This document shows, piece after piece, positions 49,781 through 58,859 of a stretch of 64,000 nucleotides of DNA. Source of the stretch: Streptomyces sp. CB09001 (lineage in GTDB: Bacteria > Actinomycetota > Actinomycetes > Streptomycetales > Streptomycetaceae); NCBI RefSeq assembly GCF_003369795.1, contig NZ_CP026730.1:6067001-6131000 (forward strand), read 5' to 3'. Below the pieces are notes generated by a model. The model was given only the letters and a program-made list of their open reading frames with translations. It ran no database searches and was not told where the DNA came from. A program made the position numbers and the translations under genes. Position 1 is the stretch's first letter; every line of letters begins with the position of its first letter.

Positions 49781-52546
49781 ATGCCTGAAATTCCCACACC
49801 TGACCTACGTCCGGCCGCGACGCTCGTCGACCTGCTCGACCGCGCGGCGCTCGAAACATCCCGTGGCGTCACCTTCGCGGGTGACACGAGTGACACATTC
49901 CTTTCCTACGCGGAACTGCGCGAGTCCGCCGCCCGCATCGCACAGGGACTGCGCGACCACGGCACCGCCCCGGGCGACCGCGCCCTCGTCACGGCCACCG
50001 AACCCAGGAGTTTCCTTCCGGCGTTCTGGGGCTGCGTGCTGAGCGGCGTCGTTCCGTGCCCGGTCGCACCGGCGGCCGACCCGGCACGGTGGCACGCCCA
50101 GTCGGAGCATCTGCGCGCACTGCTCGGCGACCCGCTGGTGATCGACTCGAAGGCGGCTCCACGCGAACTGCCCGAGGTGGGGCTGAGGTCGGTGACCGTC
50201 GAGGAACTGGGCCGGTCGGTGGGCGGGACGCGGCCGCCGTACGCGAGCGCTCCGGACGACCTCGCCCTGCTGATGCTCACCTCCGGGTCCACCGGATCGA
50301 GCAAGGCAGTCCGGCTCACCCACGCCAACCTCCTCGCCGCGCAGGCCGGGAAGGCGGGAGCACTCGGACTCGGTCCCGCGGACACCTCCCTGAACTGGAT
50401 CTCGGCCGACCACATCGCCGCCGTGGAGGCCCACCTGCTGCCCATGTTCAACGGAGCGAACCAGGTCACGACGGACCCGGCCACGGTCCTCTCCGACCCC
50501 TTGGAGTTCCTCCGGCTGATCCACGCCCACCGGGTGCGGGTGACCTTCACCCCCAACTTCCTGTTCGGGCAGTTGAATCAGGAGCTCGCCGGGCGGCCGC
50601 CCGTGGCCGACGCGTGGGACCTGTCGCAGGTCCGCCACATCATCTCCGGCGGCGAGGCCACCGTGACCGCCACCGTGCGCGGCTTCGTGGAGGCGCTCGC
50701 CCCGTACGGGCTGAGCGGCGACGTGGTCGTGCCCGCCTTCGGCATGACCGAGACCTGCGCGGGCAGCGTGTTCAACCGCGAGTTCGCCGCACGGGACCTG
50801 GGCGCGGAGTTCCCGCCGCTCGGCCACCCGGTGCGCGGACTGGAGATCCGCGTCGTCGGCGGAGACGGCACCGTGTTCTCCTCCACCCGGCAGCCCGGCC
50901 GCACCGACCCGGGCGAGGTGCAGTTGCGCGGACCGATGGTCACCGGCGGCTACTACGGCAACAAGGAGGCCACCGCCGAGGCGTTCACCGGGGACGGCTG
51001 GTTCCGCACCGGTGACCTCGGGCGCCTGGGCGCCGACGGCCGGTTGACCCTCGTCGGCCGCACCAAGGACTCCATCATCGTCAACGGCGTCAATTACTAC
51101 AGCCACGACCTGGAGGCCGCGCTCGACACCCTGGAGGGCGTGCGGCCCGGACAGGTCGCCGCGTTCCCGGTCCGGCCCGAAGGCGCCGACTCCGAACAGC
51201 TCGCCGTCGCCTTCGTCCCGGCCGGGGCCGCGGCGGACGAGACGTCCCTGTACCGGACGCTCGTCGCGATCCGCAGCTCCACCGTCATGCACTGGGGATT
51301 CAGACCGCACCTGATCCTGCCCGTGGGCGAGTCGGACCTCCCCCGCAGCAACCTGAACAAGATCCTGCGGACGCGGCTGCGCGCCGCCGTCGAGGCCGGC
51401 GACCTGGACGCCGCGGCGCGAAGGGCGGACGGAGTGAGCACCCGGTTCCTGGGCGCTCACGTGGCTCCGCGGGGCGACGTCGAGACCAGGCTCGCCGACC
51501 TCTACGCCCGGGTACTGAAGGTCGAGCGGGTGCCCGCGACCACCAGCTTCTTCGACCTGGGCGGCACCTCTCTCGACGTACTCCGGCTCAAGCTGCGGAT
51601 CCGGACGGCGTTCGGCATCGACGACGTACCGATGGCGACCCTGCTGCAGGCGCCCACCGTGCGAGCGCTCGCCCACCGGCTGACCACCGGCCGCGAGGCC
51701 GGGGGCAACGCCGCCTACGATCCGCTGGTACCCCTCCAGGTGACCGGGGACGGCACGCCGTTGTTCTGCGTGCACCCGGGCCTGGGCGAAGTGCTCGTCT
51801 TCGTGAACCTCGCCCAGTACTTCACCGGCGAGCGGCCCTTCCACGCGCTGCGCGCACGCGGATTCGGCAGCGGCGAGACGCCCTTCGCCTCGTTCGACGA
51901 GATGGTCACCACGTACGTCGCCGCGATCCGGCGGACCCAGCGCAACGGGCCCTACGCGGTCGCCGGTTACTCCTACGGCGGCGCCGTGGCCTTCGAGATC
52001 GCCAAACGCCTGGAGGCCGAGGGCGACGAGGTGAAGTTCGTCGGCGTCTTCAACCTGCCCCCGTCGATCTCCGGCCGGATGAACGAGATCACCTTCACCG
52101 ACGGCGCCCTCAACCTCGCCCTCTTCCTCGAACTGGTCGAACCCGCCCGGGTCCCGGACCTCACCGCGGCACTGCGCCCCCTGCCGGAGGCGGACCAGCT
52201 GGCGTACCTCGTCGAGCACGCCCCCGAGCGCCGGCTGACCGAACTCGACCTCACCCTCGAACGGTTCACCGCCTGGGTCCATCTGGCGCAGGGCATGGTG
52301 CACCTGGGCCGCAGCTACGAACCGTCCGGTTCGGTCGAGCGGGTCGACGTCTTCTACTGCACCCCGCTGAAGGGCACGAAGCAGGACTGGCTCGACCAAC
52401 AGCTGCGGCACTGGGACCGGTTCACCCGCCGGCCCAACACGTACACCGAGGTCGACGGGGAGCACTACACCCTCATGAGCCCACGGCACGTACAGACCTT
52501 CCAGGCGACCCTGCGGCGCGAGCTGGCCCGCGCCCTCGAGCGATGA
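49781..52546 (+). CDS. NRPS-like A-T-TE enzyme (aryl-pyruvate-type, atromentin/polyporic acid synthetase-like)
   Basis: 921 residues in three domains. Adenylation (1-560): A3 LTSGSTGSSKAVRLTH near 165, NWISADHIAAVEAHLLP, FTPNFLFGQLNQEL, A5 AFGMTETCAGS, GDGWFRTGDLGRLG and the A10 Lys527 in SNLNKILR. Carrier (575-665): FDLGGTSLD with phosphopantetheine Ser597. Thioesterase (680-920): CVHPGLGEVLVFVNLAQYF, Ser731 in GYSYGG and His895 in DGEHYTL. The blocks NWxxxDHxAAxxxxHLxP, TxxPNFxFxxxN and AFGMTETCAGS are those of fungal atromentin/terrequinone synthetases and bacterial EchA/RalA-like enzymes, which activate aryl 2-oxo acids and dimerise them into quinones or furanones. ATG at 49781 follows GGAGG. 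Substrate is an inference. Confidence 0.85.
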   Translation: MPEIPTPDLRPAATLVDLLDRAALETSRGVTFAGDTSDTFLSYAELRESAARIAQGLRDHGTAPGDRALVTATEPRSFLPAFWGCVLSGVVPCPVAPAADPARWHAQSEHLRALLGDPLVIDSKAAPRELPEVGLRSVTVEELGRSVGGTRPPYASAPDDLALLMLTSGSTGSSKAVRLTHANLLAAQAGKAGALGLGPADTSLNWISADHIAAVEAHLLPMFNGANQVTTDPATVLSDPLEFLRLIHAHRVRVTFTPNFLFGQLNQELAGRPPVADAWDLSQVRHIISGGEATVTATVRGFVEALAPYGLSGDVVVPAFGMTETCAGSVFNREFAARDLGAEFPPLGHPVRGLEIRVVGGDGTVFSSTRQPGRTDPGEVQLRGPMVTGGYYGNKEATAEAFTGDGWFRTGDLGRLGADGRLTLVGRTKDSIIVNGVNYYSHDLEAALDTLEGVRPGQVAAFPVRPEGADSEQLAVAFVPAGAAADETSLYRTLVAIRSSTVMHWGFRPHLILPVGESDLPRSNLNKILRTRLRAAVEAGDLDAAARRADGVSTRFLGAHVAPRGDVETRLADLYARVLKVERVPATTSFFDLGGTSLDVLRLKLRIRTAFGIDDVPMATLLQAPTVRALAHRLTTGREAGGNAAYDPLVPLQVTGDGTPLFCVHPGLGEVLVFVNLAQYFTGERPFHALRARGFGSGETPFASFDEMVTTYVAAIRRTQRNGPYAVAGYSYGGAVAFEIAKRLEAEGDEVKFVGVFNLPPSISGRMNEITFTDGALNLALFLELVEPARVPDLTAALRPLPEADQLAYLVEHAPERRLTELDLTLERFTAWVHLAQGMVHLGRSYEPSGSVERVDVFYCTPLKGTKQDWLDQQLRHWDRFTRRPNTYTEVDGEHYTLMSPRHVQTFQATLRRELARALER

Positions 52547-53550
52547 GGGCGACGCAGACGATGAACGGGGAGCGAATGAGCGTGCACGGCAAGAGGATCC
52601 TCGTCACCGGCGGCACCGGGCAGGTCGCGCGGCCGGTCGCGGAGGCACTCGCCCGCGACAACGAGGTGTGGTGCCTGGGCCGCTTCGGTGACCCCGCGGC
52701 CCGCCAGGCGCTCGAGGCCGCGGGCGCCCGCACCGTCGTCTGGGACATGGGCGACGGCGCACTGCCCGACCTGCCCCGGGACTTCACCCACGTCCTGCAC
52801 TCCGCGGTGCACCGCGGCGACGGCCGGGACTTCGAGCGGACCGCCCGCGTCAACACCGTGGGCACGGCGCGGCTGATGACGCACTGCGCGGGCGCGGAGG
52901 GCTTCCTCTACGTGTCGTCGGGTGTCGTCTACCACCGGGACGAGCCGACCCACCGCTACCGGGAGGACGACCCGCTCGGCGGTGCGGTGCCCTGGCTGCC
53001 CACCTATCCCGTGGCCAAGCTCTCGGCCGAGGGCGTCGTCCGCGGCCTGTCCGAAGCGCTCGGACTGCCGTCGGTGATCGCCCGGCTCAACATCGCCTAC
53101 GGCCCGTACGGCCACGGCGGAGTCCCCATGATCCTCTTCCGGCGGATGCACGAGGGAAAACCGGCCCCCGTGCCGCACCGGGGCCAGAACTACTGCAACC
53201 TCCTGCACACCGACGACGTCGTCCGTCAGGTGCCGCTGCTGTGGCAGGTGGCGCAGACCCCCGCACGGGTCGTGAACTGGGGCGGAGACGAGGAGGTCGG
53301 CGTCACCGACCTCCTGGAGTACATGTCCGCCCTCACCGGAGTACCACTGCGGCTGGAGCGCAGCGACTACAGCCGGGAGACGGCGGTCTTCGACCACGAG
53401 GTCCGGCGAGGCCTGATCGGTGACTGCACCGTGGGGTGGAAGTCCGGAATCGCCCGCACGCTGGGCGAGCTGTTCGAGGAGTACCACGACCGCGTCCACG
53501 CGTACCGGGAGACGGCCCCGGAAGGGGGACGGCATGCGCAGAGCCACTGA
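52543..53550 (+). CDS. NAD-dependent epimerase/dehydratase (extended SDR)
   Basis: 335 residues if the ATGA overlap with the A-T-TE gene is used; the ATG at 52576 (MSVHGKRILV) is a reasonable alternative. Rossmann motif VTGGTGQVARPVAEAL, active-site FLYVSSGVVYH and TYPVAKLSAEG (YxxxK), then IARLNIAYGPYG and a substrate domain. Probably reduces, oxidises or epimerises an intermediate of the cluster. Overlaps the next gene by 17 bases. Confidence 0.85.
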   Translation: MRATQTMNGERMSVHGKRILVTGGTGQVARPVAEALARDNEVWCLGRFGDPAARQALEAAGARTVVWDMGDGALPDLPRDFTHVLHSAVHRGDGRDFERTARVNTVGTARLMTHCAGAEGFLYVSSGVVYHRDEPTHRYREDDPLGGAVPWLPTYPVAKLSAEGVVRGLSEALGLPSVIARLNIAYGPYGHGGVPMILFRRMHEGKPAPVPHRGQNYCNLLHTDDVVRQVPLLWQVAQTPARVVNWGGDEEVGVTDLLEYMSALTGVPLRLERSDYSRETAVFDHEVRRGLIGDCTVGWKSGIARTLGELFEEYHDRVHAYRETAPEGGRHAQSH

Positions 53551-55465
53551 CACGGCCGAGCTGCGGCGGGTGCTGTGCGCGGCTCTTGGATCCCCCGGCC
53601 CGGTGTGCTCCCCGGCCCGACTGGGCCTGGACGCCGACGGGCTTACCGACCCCGACGTCATGCACCGCCCCACCCTGGTGGCCGGCGCCGCGTGGTTCGG
53701 CCCGACGAGCCCCGCTCCCACCGCGCACGAGATCGACACGCTCGTCCGCCGGGCCCGGGACCTGGCGGCAGAGCAGATCCTGGTACCCGGTGTGCGCCGG
53801 TCGGACGACACGCGAGCGCTCGGCGCGGCGGGCTTCGTCCCGGTCGCGGCGGCCTCCGAGTGCGTGACCCGGCTGGGCGGCGACGTGGACGAGCTGCTGC
53901 GAGGCCGCCTCGGCGCCGGGCACATCGCCGACCTGCGCCGAAGCAGCCACGCCGTCTCCGAGGAGCTGACCTGGGAACGGATCCCGCTGGCCGGACTCGA
54001 CGAGGTGCCGTGGCCACCCGACGCCGCCTTGACGGGCCCGCACGGCGCTCTCCTCGACCCGGCGGCCCTGAAGGCCCTGGCGCAGGGCCCGTTGGCGGTC
54101 CGCGCCGAACTGCTCGTACGGCGCCGCGGGGACGTGGTCCAGGCGGGGCTCCTCCTGGGCTCCCACAGCGGCCGGGGCACGTACTGTCTCGCCCTGGTCG
54201 CCGACCGCGACGACCCCGCCGCCCGCCACGACCTCCACGCGGCCTTCCTGTACCGGCTGTACACCGACGCGCGCAGCGCCGGTCTCGACTGGGTCCACCT
54301 CGGCCGCGGCGAGCCCCGCCACCTCCGGGCCCTGGGCGCCGACCTCTTCGTCCCGCTCGACCACTGGCTGCGTGCCCCGGGCCTCACGGCACCCGGACAG
54401 GCACACACGCAGGCCGAGCCGACCCGGTTCGCGACACCGCCCGTCACCACCGTCGCGGTACCCGGACCGGCCCGCTTCCGGCACCGGCCGAGGTTCGACC
54501 TCGTCGATCTGTCGAGCAACACCAATCCCTTCCTCGGCCCGGACGGCCGCTATCCCGATCTCGACACGGCGGATCTCGCCCGCATGTACCTCACCACCGT
54601 GGGCGACCTGCCCGGCCAGGACGGCATGGGCGCTCTGACGGAGGACCACCTGCTCTTCTCCAGTGGGGCGGTGGACGCCGTCAGCCTGCTGCTGACGGCA
54701 CTGGCGTCGCCGGGCGACCGGGTCTGCGTGACACCCCCCACCTTCGAGCTCTACGCCCACTTCGCCCGGGTCCAGGGGCTGTCGGTCACGGAAGTCCCCC
54801 TCGGCGGTGCCGACTTCACCCGGCTCGACGTGGACCGCATTCTCGCCGTCGGCCCCCGCGTCACGTTCCTGTGCGACCCCAACAACCCCGTGGGCACCCG
54901 GCCCGACCCCGGGCAGGTCCGCGAACTCGTCGCCGGGGCCGAGGGGCTGGTGGTGATCGACGAGGCCTACGTCGAGTTCAGTGACCGGCCCTCCCACGCC
55001 GGTCTGGTCGCCGAGCACGACAACCTCGTCGTACTGCGCACCCTGTCGAAGGCGTGGGGGCTCGCCGGAGCCCGCTGCGGTGTGGCGCTCGCCCGTCCCG
55101 GCATCGTCGAGGCGCTGCGCCGGGTACAGGTGCCCTTCGGATTCACCGACGCGTCGCAGCGCGCCGTGCGGGAACGGCTCGTGGACACGGACCGCGTGCG
55201 CGACAGCGTCGCCCGCATCCTGGCCGAGCGGGACCGAATGGCCGCGCTGCTGGCCCAAGAACCCGCGGTGGAGCGGGTGTTCCCGTCCCAGGCCAACTTC
55301 CTGCTGGTCCGGCTGCACGAACACGAACGCGTCATGGAACGCCTGCGGTCCGCGGGCATCCTCGTCGCGGACGTCGGGAGCCTGGTCCCCGGCACGTGCC
55401 GCGTCTCCGTCGGCGAGCGGTCCGCGAACGAGGCGTTCCTCGACACCCTGACCTCCGTCCGGTGA
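53534..55465 (+). CDS. GNAT/FemAB-like domain fused to a HisC-like PLP aminotransferase
   Basis: 643 residues. The N-terminal 300 residues read as a GNAT/FemAB-like acyltransferase: RRRGDVVQAGLLLGSHSG, YCLALVADRDDPAARHDLHA and DWVHLGRGEPRHLRALGADL. The C-terminal 330 residues are a class I/II aminotransferase of the histidinol-phosphate type: LVDLSSNTNPFLGPDG, FSSGAVDAVSLLLTA, DPNNPVGTRPDPG, VVIDEAYVEFS, LRTLSKAWGLAGARCG with PLP Lys506, and the Arg in GTCRVSVG. The aminotransferase could make or use an aryl 2-oxo acid for the A-T-TE enzyme. I know no characterised enzyme with this domain pair. ATG at 53534 overlaps the SDR gene. Confidence 0.78.
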   Translation: MRRATDTAELRRVLCAALGSPGPVCSPARLGLDADGLTDPDVMHRPTLVAGAAWFGPTSPAPTAHEIDTLVRRARDLAAEQILVPGVRRSDDTRALGAAGFVPVAAASECVTRLGGDVDELLRGRLGAGHIADLRRSSHAVSEELTWERIPLAGLDEVPWPPDAALTGPHGALLDPAALKALAQGPLAVRAELLVRRRGDVVQAGLLLGSHSGRGTYCLALVADRDDPAARHDLHAAFLYRLYTDARSAGLDWVHLGRGEPRHLRALGADLFVPLDHWLRAPGLTAPGQAHTQAEPTRFATPPVTTVAVPGPARFRHRPRFDLVDLSSNTNPFLGPDGRYPDLDTADLARMYLTTVGDLPGQDGMGALTEDHLLFSSGAVDAVSLLLTALASPGDRVCVTPPTFELYAHFARVQGLSVTEVPLGGADFTRLDVDRILAVGPRVTFLCDPNNPVGTRPDPGQVRELVAGAEGLVVIDEAYVEFSDRPSHAGLVAEHDNLVVLRTLSKAWGLAGARCGVALARPGIVEALRRVQVPFGFTDASQRAVRERLVDTDRVRDSVARILAERDRMAALLAQEPAVERVFPSQANFLLVRLHEHERVMERLRSAGILVADVGSLVPGTCRVSVGERSANEAFLDTLTSVR

Positions 55466-55469
55466 GACC

Positions 55470-55501
55470 GGGGCCGGCGCCGGCCCGACCACGCCGGCCC
55501 C
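55470..55501. terminator. Convergent hairpin after the cluster
   Basis: GGGGCCGGC (55470-55478) pairs with GCCGGCCCC (55493-55501) around a 14-base loop that itself is GC-rich. Between the aminotransferase fusion and the cupin stop. Confidence 0.5.
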
Positions 55502-55505
55502 TTCC

Positions 55506-55931
55506 TCAGCCGTGCGCCCCTTCCCCGCCACCCGTCGTCTCGACGGTCAGAAAGGAAAGGGGCTCGTCGCCGATGTTCTTCAGATCGTGCAGGTGACACT
55601 GCCCCTCATCGAAAGTGAAGTACTGGGTGCGGCCGCGCTCGAAGGAGATCTCCCGGCTGGTCCCGTCGCTTTCGTGCTGCCGTGCCGTGCCCCCGGTCAG
55701 GGCTATCCAGAAGTAGTCCCGCGCGTGGCGATGGACGGGAAGGCGCTCACCGGGCTCGAGTCGGGTCTGCCAGATGCGCAGTTCAGGGGTGTCGTGGAGC
55801 AGTGTCCGACCGCACTGGTCGCGATCCGTGTTCGTGTCGAATTCCTTGTGGAGCGGCGGACTCCAGCGATCGAACGCCTCGGCCACGACAGTGTTCACCA
55901 GTGAGAGAGCTGCGGCGGAATCAGTACCCAT
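55506..55931 (-). CDS. Cupin-domain protein
   Basis: 141 residues. Single cupin barrel: motif 1 in LEPGERLPVHRHARDYFWIALTGG (HxH...E-like positions HRH), motif 2 as DEGQCHLHDLKNIGDEP. Metal-binding His in both. AAAGGATT lies nine bases before the ATG at 55931. It lies convergent to the A-T-TE cluster and may be a small dioxygenase/isomerase or sensor for it, or unrelated. Confidence 0.72.
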   Translation of the reverse strand: MGTDSAAALSLVNTVVAEAFDRWSPPLHKEFDTNTDRDQCGRTLLHDTPELRIWQTRLEPGERLPVHRHARDYFWIALTGGTARQHESDGTSREISFERGRTQYFTFDEGQCHLHDLKNIGDEPLSFLTVETTGGGEGAHG

Positions 55932-56057
55932 GAACCGAATCCTTTCGATGGTGGCGCCCTTGGCACAGGCCGCCTCAGGCTACTGGAGGGCGCCCCGGTG
56001 ACGCTGTGCGTGGCGGGCGCTCGGCCCCGGTGGTCACCTTTGGTTACCATGCAGGAC

Positions 56058-56969
56058 ATGAGACAGGTCACCGCCATCCGCTACATCGAGCCCCTGCGCT
56101 CAGGTGGCTCCGTGCCCGCCGTGGTCGAGGCCGACGACCTCGGCACCTACGTCCTGAAGTTCACCGGCTCCGCGCAGGGCCGCAAGGCGCTGGTCGCGGA
56201 GGTGGTGGTCGGGGAGCTGGCCCGGGAGCTCGGGCTGCGGGTGCCGGAGCTGGTGCTCGCGCACTTCGACCCGGCGATCGCCGACGCCGAACCGCACCAG
56301 GAGGTGCGCGACCTGCTGCACGCCAGCGCGGGACTCAACCTCGGCATGGACTACCTGTCGGGCGGCGCCGACCTCACGCCCGAGCTGGCCGAGGCGTTCC
56401 CGGTGGACGCGCGGGAGGCCGGACGGGTCGTCTGGCTGGACGCCCTCACCGTCAACGTCGACCGGACGGTGCACAGCTCCAACCTCATGGTCTGGCCCAC
56501 CCTCGGCACCGTCCCCCCGCGTCTGTGGCTGATCGACCACGGCGCGGCCCTCGTCTTCCACCACCGCTGGGGCGCCTCCCCGCCGGAGAAGGCGTACGAC
56601 TTCCGGCACCACGCGCTGGGCCACTACGCCCCCGACCTCCCGGCCGCCGACGCCGAGCTGGCGCCGAAGGTGACGCGGGAGCTGCTGCGCGAGGTGGTGG
56701 ACCGGGTGCCGGAGGCCTGGCTGACCTGCGAGGGCGACCTCGACACGCCGGACAAGGTGCGCGCCGCCTATGTGGACTACCTGTACGCGCGCGTACGGGC
56801 CTCCCGGCAGTGGCTGCCCGGCGGTTTCCCCAGCCGCGAGGAGCTCGCCGCCGAGAACGCCGCCCGCGCGGCGCGCACGCAGCGGGGCCGGCCCGACTGG
56901 CTGAAGCGGGTCCCCGACCTGCACGGCAAGCCGCCCGCGGAGCAGGACTGGTCGGTCCACCTGGGCTGA
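56058..56969 (+). CDS. HipA-like kinase family protein
   Basis: 303 residues from the ATG at 56058; TACCAT seven bases upstream indicates a leaderless transcript, and the longer frame to 55998 is not needed. The small-lobe block YIEPLRSGGSVPAVVEADDLG and the TYVLKFTGSAQGRKAL Lys, GELARELGLRVPEL, then LDALTVNVDRTVHSSNLMVW (catalytic NxDR...N) and LWLIDHGAALVFHH (metal Asp) follow the HipA-fold kinase pattern. This actinobacterial family lacks the HipB partner and the toxin's N-domain, so a toxin role is not implied. Confidence 0.75.
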   Translation: MRQVTAIRYIEPLRSGGSVPAVVEADDLGTYVLKFTGSAQGRKALVAEVVVGELARELGLRVPELVLAHFDPAIADAEPHQEVRDLLHASAGLNLGMDYLSGGADLTPELAEAFPVDAREAGRVVWLDALTVNVDRTVHSSNLMVWPTLGTVPPRLWLIDHGAALVFHHRWGASPPEKAYDFRHHALGHYAPDLPAADAELAPKVTRELLREVVDRVPEAWLTCEGDLDTPDKVRAAYVDYLYARVRASRQWLPGGFPSREELAAENAARAARTQRGRPDWLKRVPDLHGKPPAEQDWSVHLG

Positions 56970-56991
56970 CCGCACCGGGTCCGACGCACGA

Positions 56992-57032
56992 CCGCGCCCC
57001 CCGGTGCCGTGCTTCGGCACCGGGGGGCGCGG
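56992..57032. terminator. Strong hairpin between HipA-like gene and aceB
   Basis: An 18-bp perfect stem (CCGCGCCCCCCGGTGCCG and its complement) with a TGCTT loop, serving the two convergent genes. Confidence 0.9.
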
Positions 57033-57052
57033 ACCATCGAGCGCGTGCGGCG

Positions 57053-58675
57053 TCAGCCCGTCAGCTGCTCGTACGCCGGCAGCGTCAGGAAGTCGGCGTA
57101 GTCCTCGTCGAGCGACACCGTGAGCAGCAGGTCGTGGGCCCGCTGCCAGTTGCCGGCCGCGAAGGCCTCGTCGCCGATCTCGGCGCGGATGTTCGTCAGT
57201 TCCCCGGCGGCGACCTCGCGGGCCAGGTCGGCGGTGACCTGCTCGCCGTTGTCGAGGACGACCTCCGCGTTGATCCACTGCCAGATCTGCGAGCGGGAGA
57301 TCTCGGCGGTGGCGGCGTCCTCCATCAGGTTGAAGATGGCCACGGCGCCGAGGCCACGCAGCCACGCCTCGATGTAACGGATGCCGACCTGCACGGCGTT
57401 GACCAGACCGGCGTACGTCGGCTTGGCGTCGAGCGAGTCGACGGCGATGAGGTCGGCCGCCTCGACGTGGACGTCCTCGCGCAGGCGGTCCTTCTGGTTG
57501 GGCCTGTCGCCGAGGACCTTGTCGAAGGACTCCATGGCGATCGGGACCAGGTCGGGGTGGGCGACCCAGGAGCCGTCGAAGCCGTCGCCGGCCTCGCGGT
57601 CCTTGTCGGCGCGGACCTTCTCGAAGGCGACCTTGTTGACCTCCGCGTCCCGCCGCGAGGGGATGAACGCCGCCATGCCGCCGATCGCGTGCGCGCCCCG
57701 CCTGTGGCAGGTGCGGACGAGGAGTTCGGTGTACGCCCGCATGAACGGGGCGGTCATCGTCACCGCGTTGCGGTCCGGCAGGACGAACCTGGCACCGCCG
57801 TCACGGAAGTTCTTGACGATGGAGAACAGGTAGTCCCAGCGCCCGGCGTTCAGCCCGGAGGCGTGGTCGCGCAGTTCGTAGAGGATCTCCTCCATCTCGT
57901 ACGCGGCCGTGATCGTCTCGATCAGGACGGTGGCGCGGACCGTGCCCTGCGGGATGCCGACGTAGTCCTGCGCGAAGACGAACACCTCGTTCCAGAGGCG
58001 GGCCTCCAGGTGGGACTCCGTCTTCGGAAGGTAGAAGTACGGGCCCTTGCCGAGGTCGATCAGGTGCTGGGCGTTGTGGAAGAAGTACAGGCCGAAGTCG
58101 ACCAGGGCGCCGGGGACCGGGCGGCCGTCCACCTGGAGGTGGCGCTCGTCGAGGTGCCAGCCGCGCGGGCGCATGACGACCGTCGCCAGTTCGGCGTCCG
58201 GGCGCAGCGCGTAGGACTTGCCGGTGCGCTCGTCGGTGAAGTCGATGGCGCGGGTGTACGCCGAGGCCAGGTTGAGCTGGCCGAGGACCACGTTCTCCCA
58301 GGTCGGCGCTGAGGCGTCCTCGAAGTCCGCGAGCCACACCTTCGCGCCCGAGTTGAGCGCGTTGATGGTCATCTTGCGGTCGGTGGGGCCGGTGATCTCG
58401 ACGCGGCGGTCCTGCAGTGCGGCCGGAGCGGGGGCCACCTTCCAGGAGTCGTCCGCGCGGATCGCGGCGGTCTCCGGGAGGAAGTCGAGCGTGGAGGTGC
58501 GGGCGATCTCGGCGCGGCGCTCCGCACGGCGGGCGAGGAGCTCGTCACGCCGGGGCGTGAACCGCCGGTGCAGCTCGGCCACGAAGGCGAGCGCCGCATC
58601 GGTGAGGACCTCCTCCTGCCGGGGCAGGGGCTCGGCGTCGACGATGGCCAGCGTGGACGGCGCTGGTGCGGACAT
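57053..58675 (-). CDS. aceB: Malate synthase A
   Basis: 540 residues, the size of malate synthase A. FLPETAAIRADDSWKVAPAP, TINALNSGAKVWLADFEDAS with the Mg-binding Asp/Glu region, RPRGWHLDERH, ATVLIETITAAYEMEEIL and GLNAGRWDYLFS are diagnostic blocks; the catalytic Asp lies in the GDGFDGSWVAHPDL region. Joins glyoxylate from allantoin breakdown with acetyl-CoA. AllR-type site pair and a TCAACA-like palindrome lie upstream, so it belongs to the allantoin regulon. Confidence 0.95.
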   Translation of the reverse strand: MSAPAPSTLAIVDAEPLPRQEEVLTDAALAFVAELHRRFTPRRDELLARRAERRAEIARTSTLDFLPETAAIRADDSWKVAPAPAALQDRRVEITGPTDRKMTINALNSGAKVWLADFEDASAPTWENVVLGQLNLASAYTRAIDFTDERTGKSYALRPDAELATVVMRPRGWHLDERHLQVDGRPVPGALVDFGLYFFHNAQHLIDLGKGPYFYLPKTESHLEARLWNEVFVFAQDYVGIPQGTVRATVLIETITAAYEMEEILYELRDHASGLNAGRWDYLFSIVKNFRDGGARFVLPDRNAVTMTAPFMRAYTELLVRTCHRRGAHAIGGMAAFIPSRRDAEVNKVAFEKVRADKDREAGDGFDGSWVAHPDLVPIAMESFDKVLGDRPNQKDRLREDVHVEAADLIAVDSLDAKPTYAGLVNAVQVGIRYIEAWLRGLGAVAIFNLMEDAATAEISRSQIWQWINAEVVLDNGEQVTADLAREVAAGELTNIRAEIGDEAFAAGNWQRAHDLLLTVSLDEDYADFLTLPAYEQLTG

Positions 58676-58757
58676 GAGCTGTCACTTCCTTCAGCGGTGG
58701 CACCGGGTGCCAGAGGGTGCGTATGGGGCATTACGCACTCGCCGTGCAGCGGAGTGC

Positions 58758-58810
58758 TTCTGGTCAGTGGATAGTAGTTTCCTCATCGTGGAACTTCAAT
58801 GGTTTGTTGA
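58758..58810. promoter_or_regulatory. aceB operators: AllR-type pair and TCAACA-like palindrome
   Basis: TTCTGGTCAGTGGAT (58758-58772) and TTCCTCATCGTGGAA (58779-58793), 21 bp apart, then TCAATGGTTTGTTGA (58796-58810), which fits TCAACA-N3-TGTTGA with two mismatches. The sites lie 83-135 bases upstream of the ATG. Confidence 0.6.
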
Positions 58811-58859
58811 TGTCGAGATTCTCCGGGTCGAGGGAAGGTGGCGCTGGGTGCCACCTCCC

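Noticed and set aside
56058..56969. HipBA-type toxin-antitoxin system
   Set aside because: The protein has a HipA-like kinase core but no adjacent HipB gene and belongs to a stand-alone actinobacterial family.
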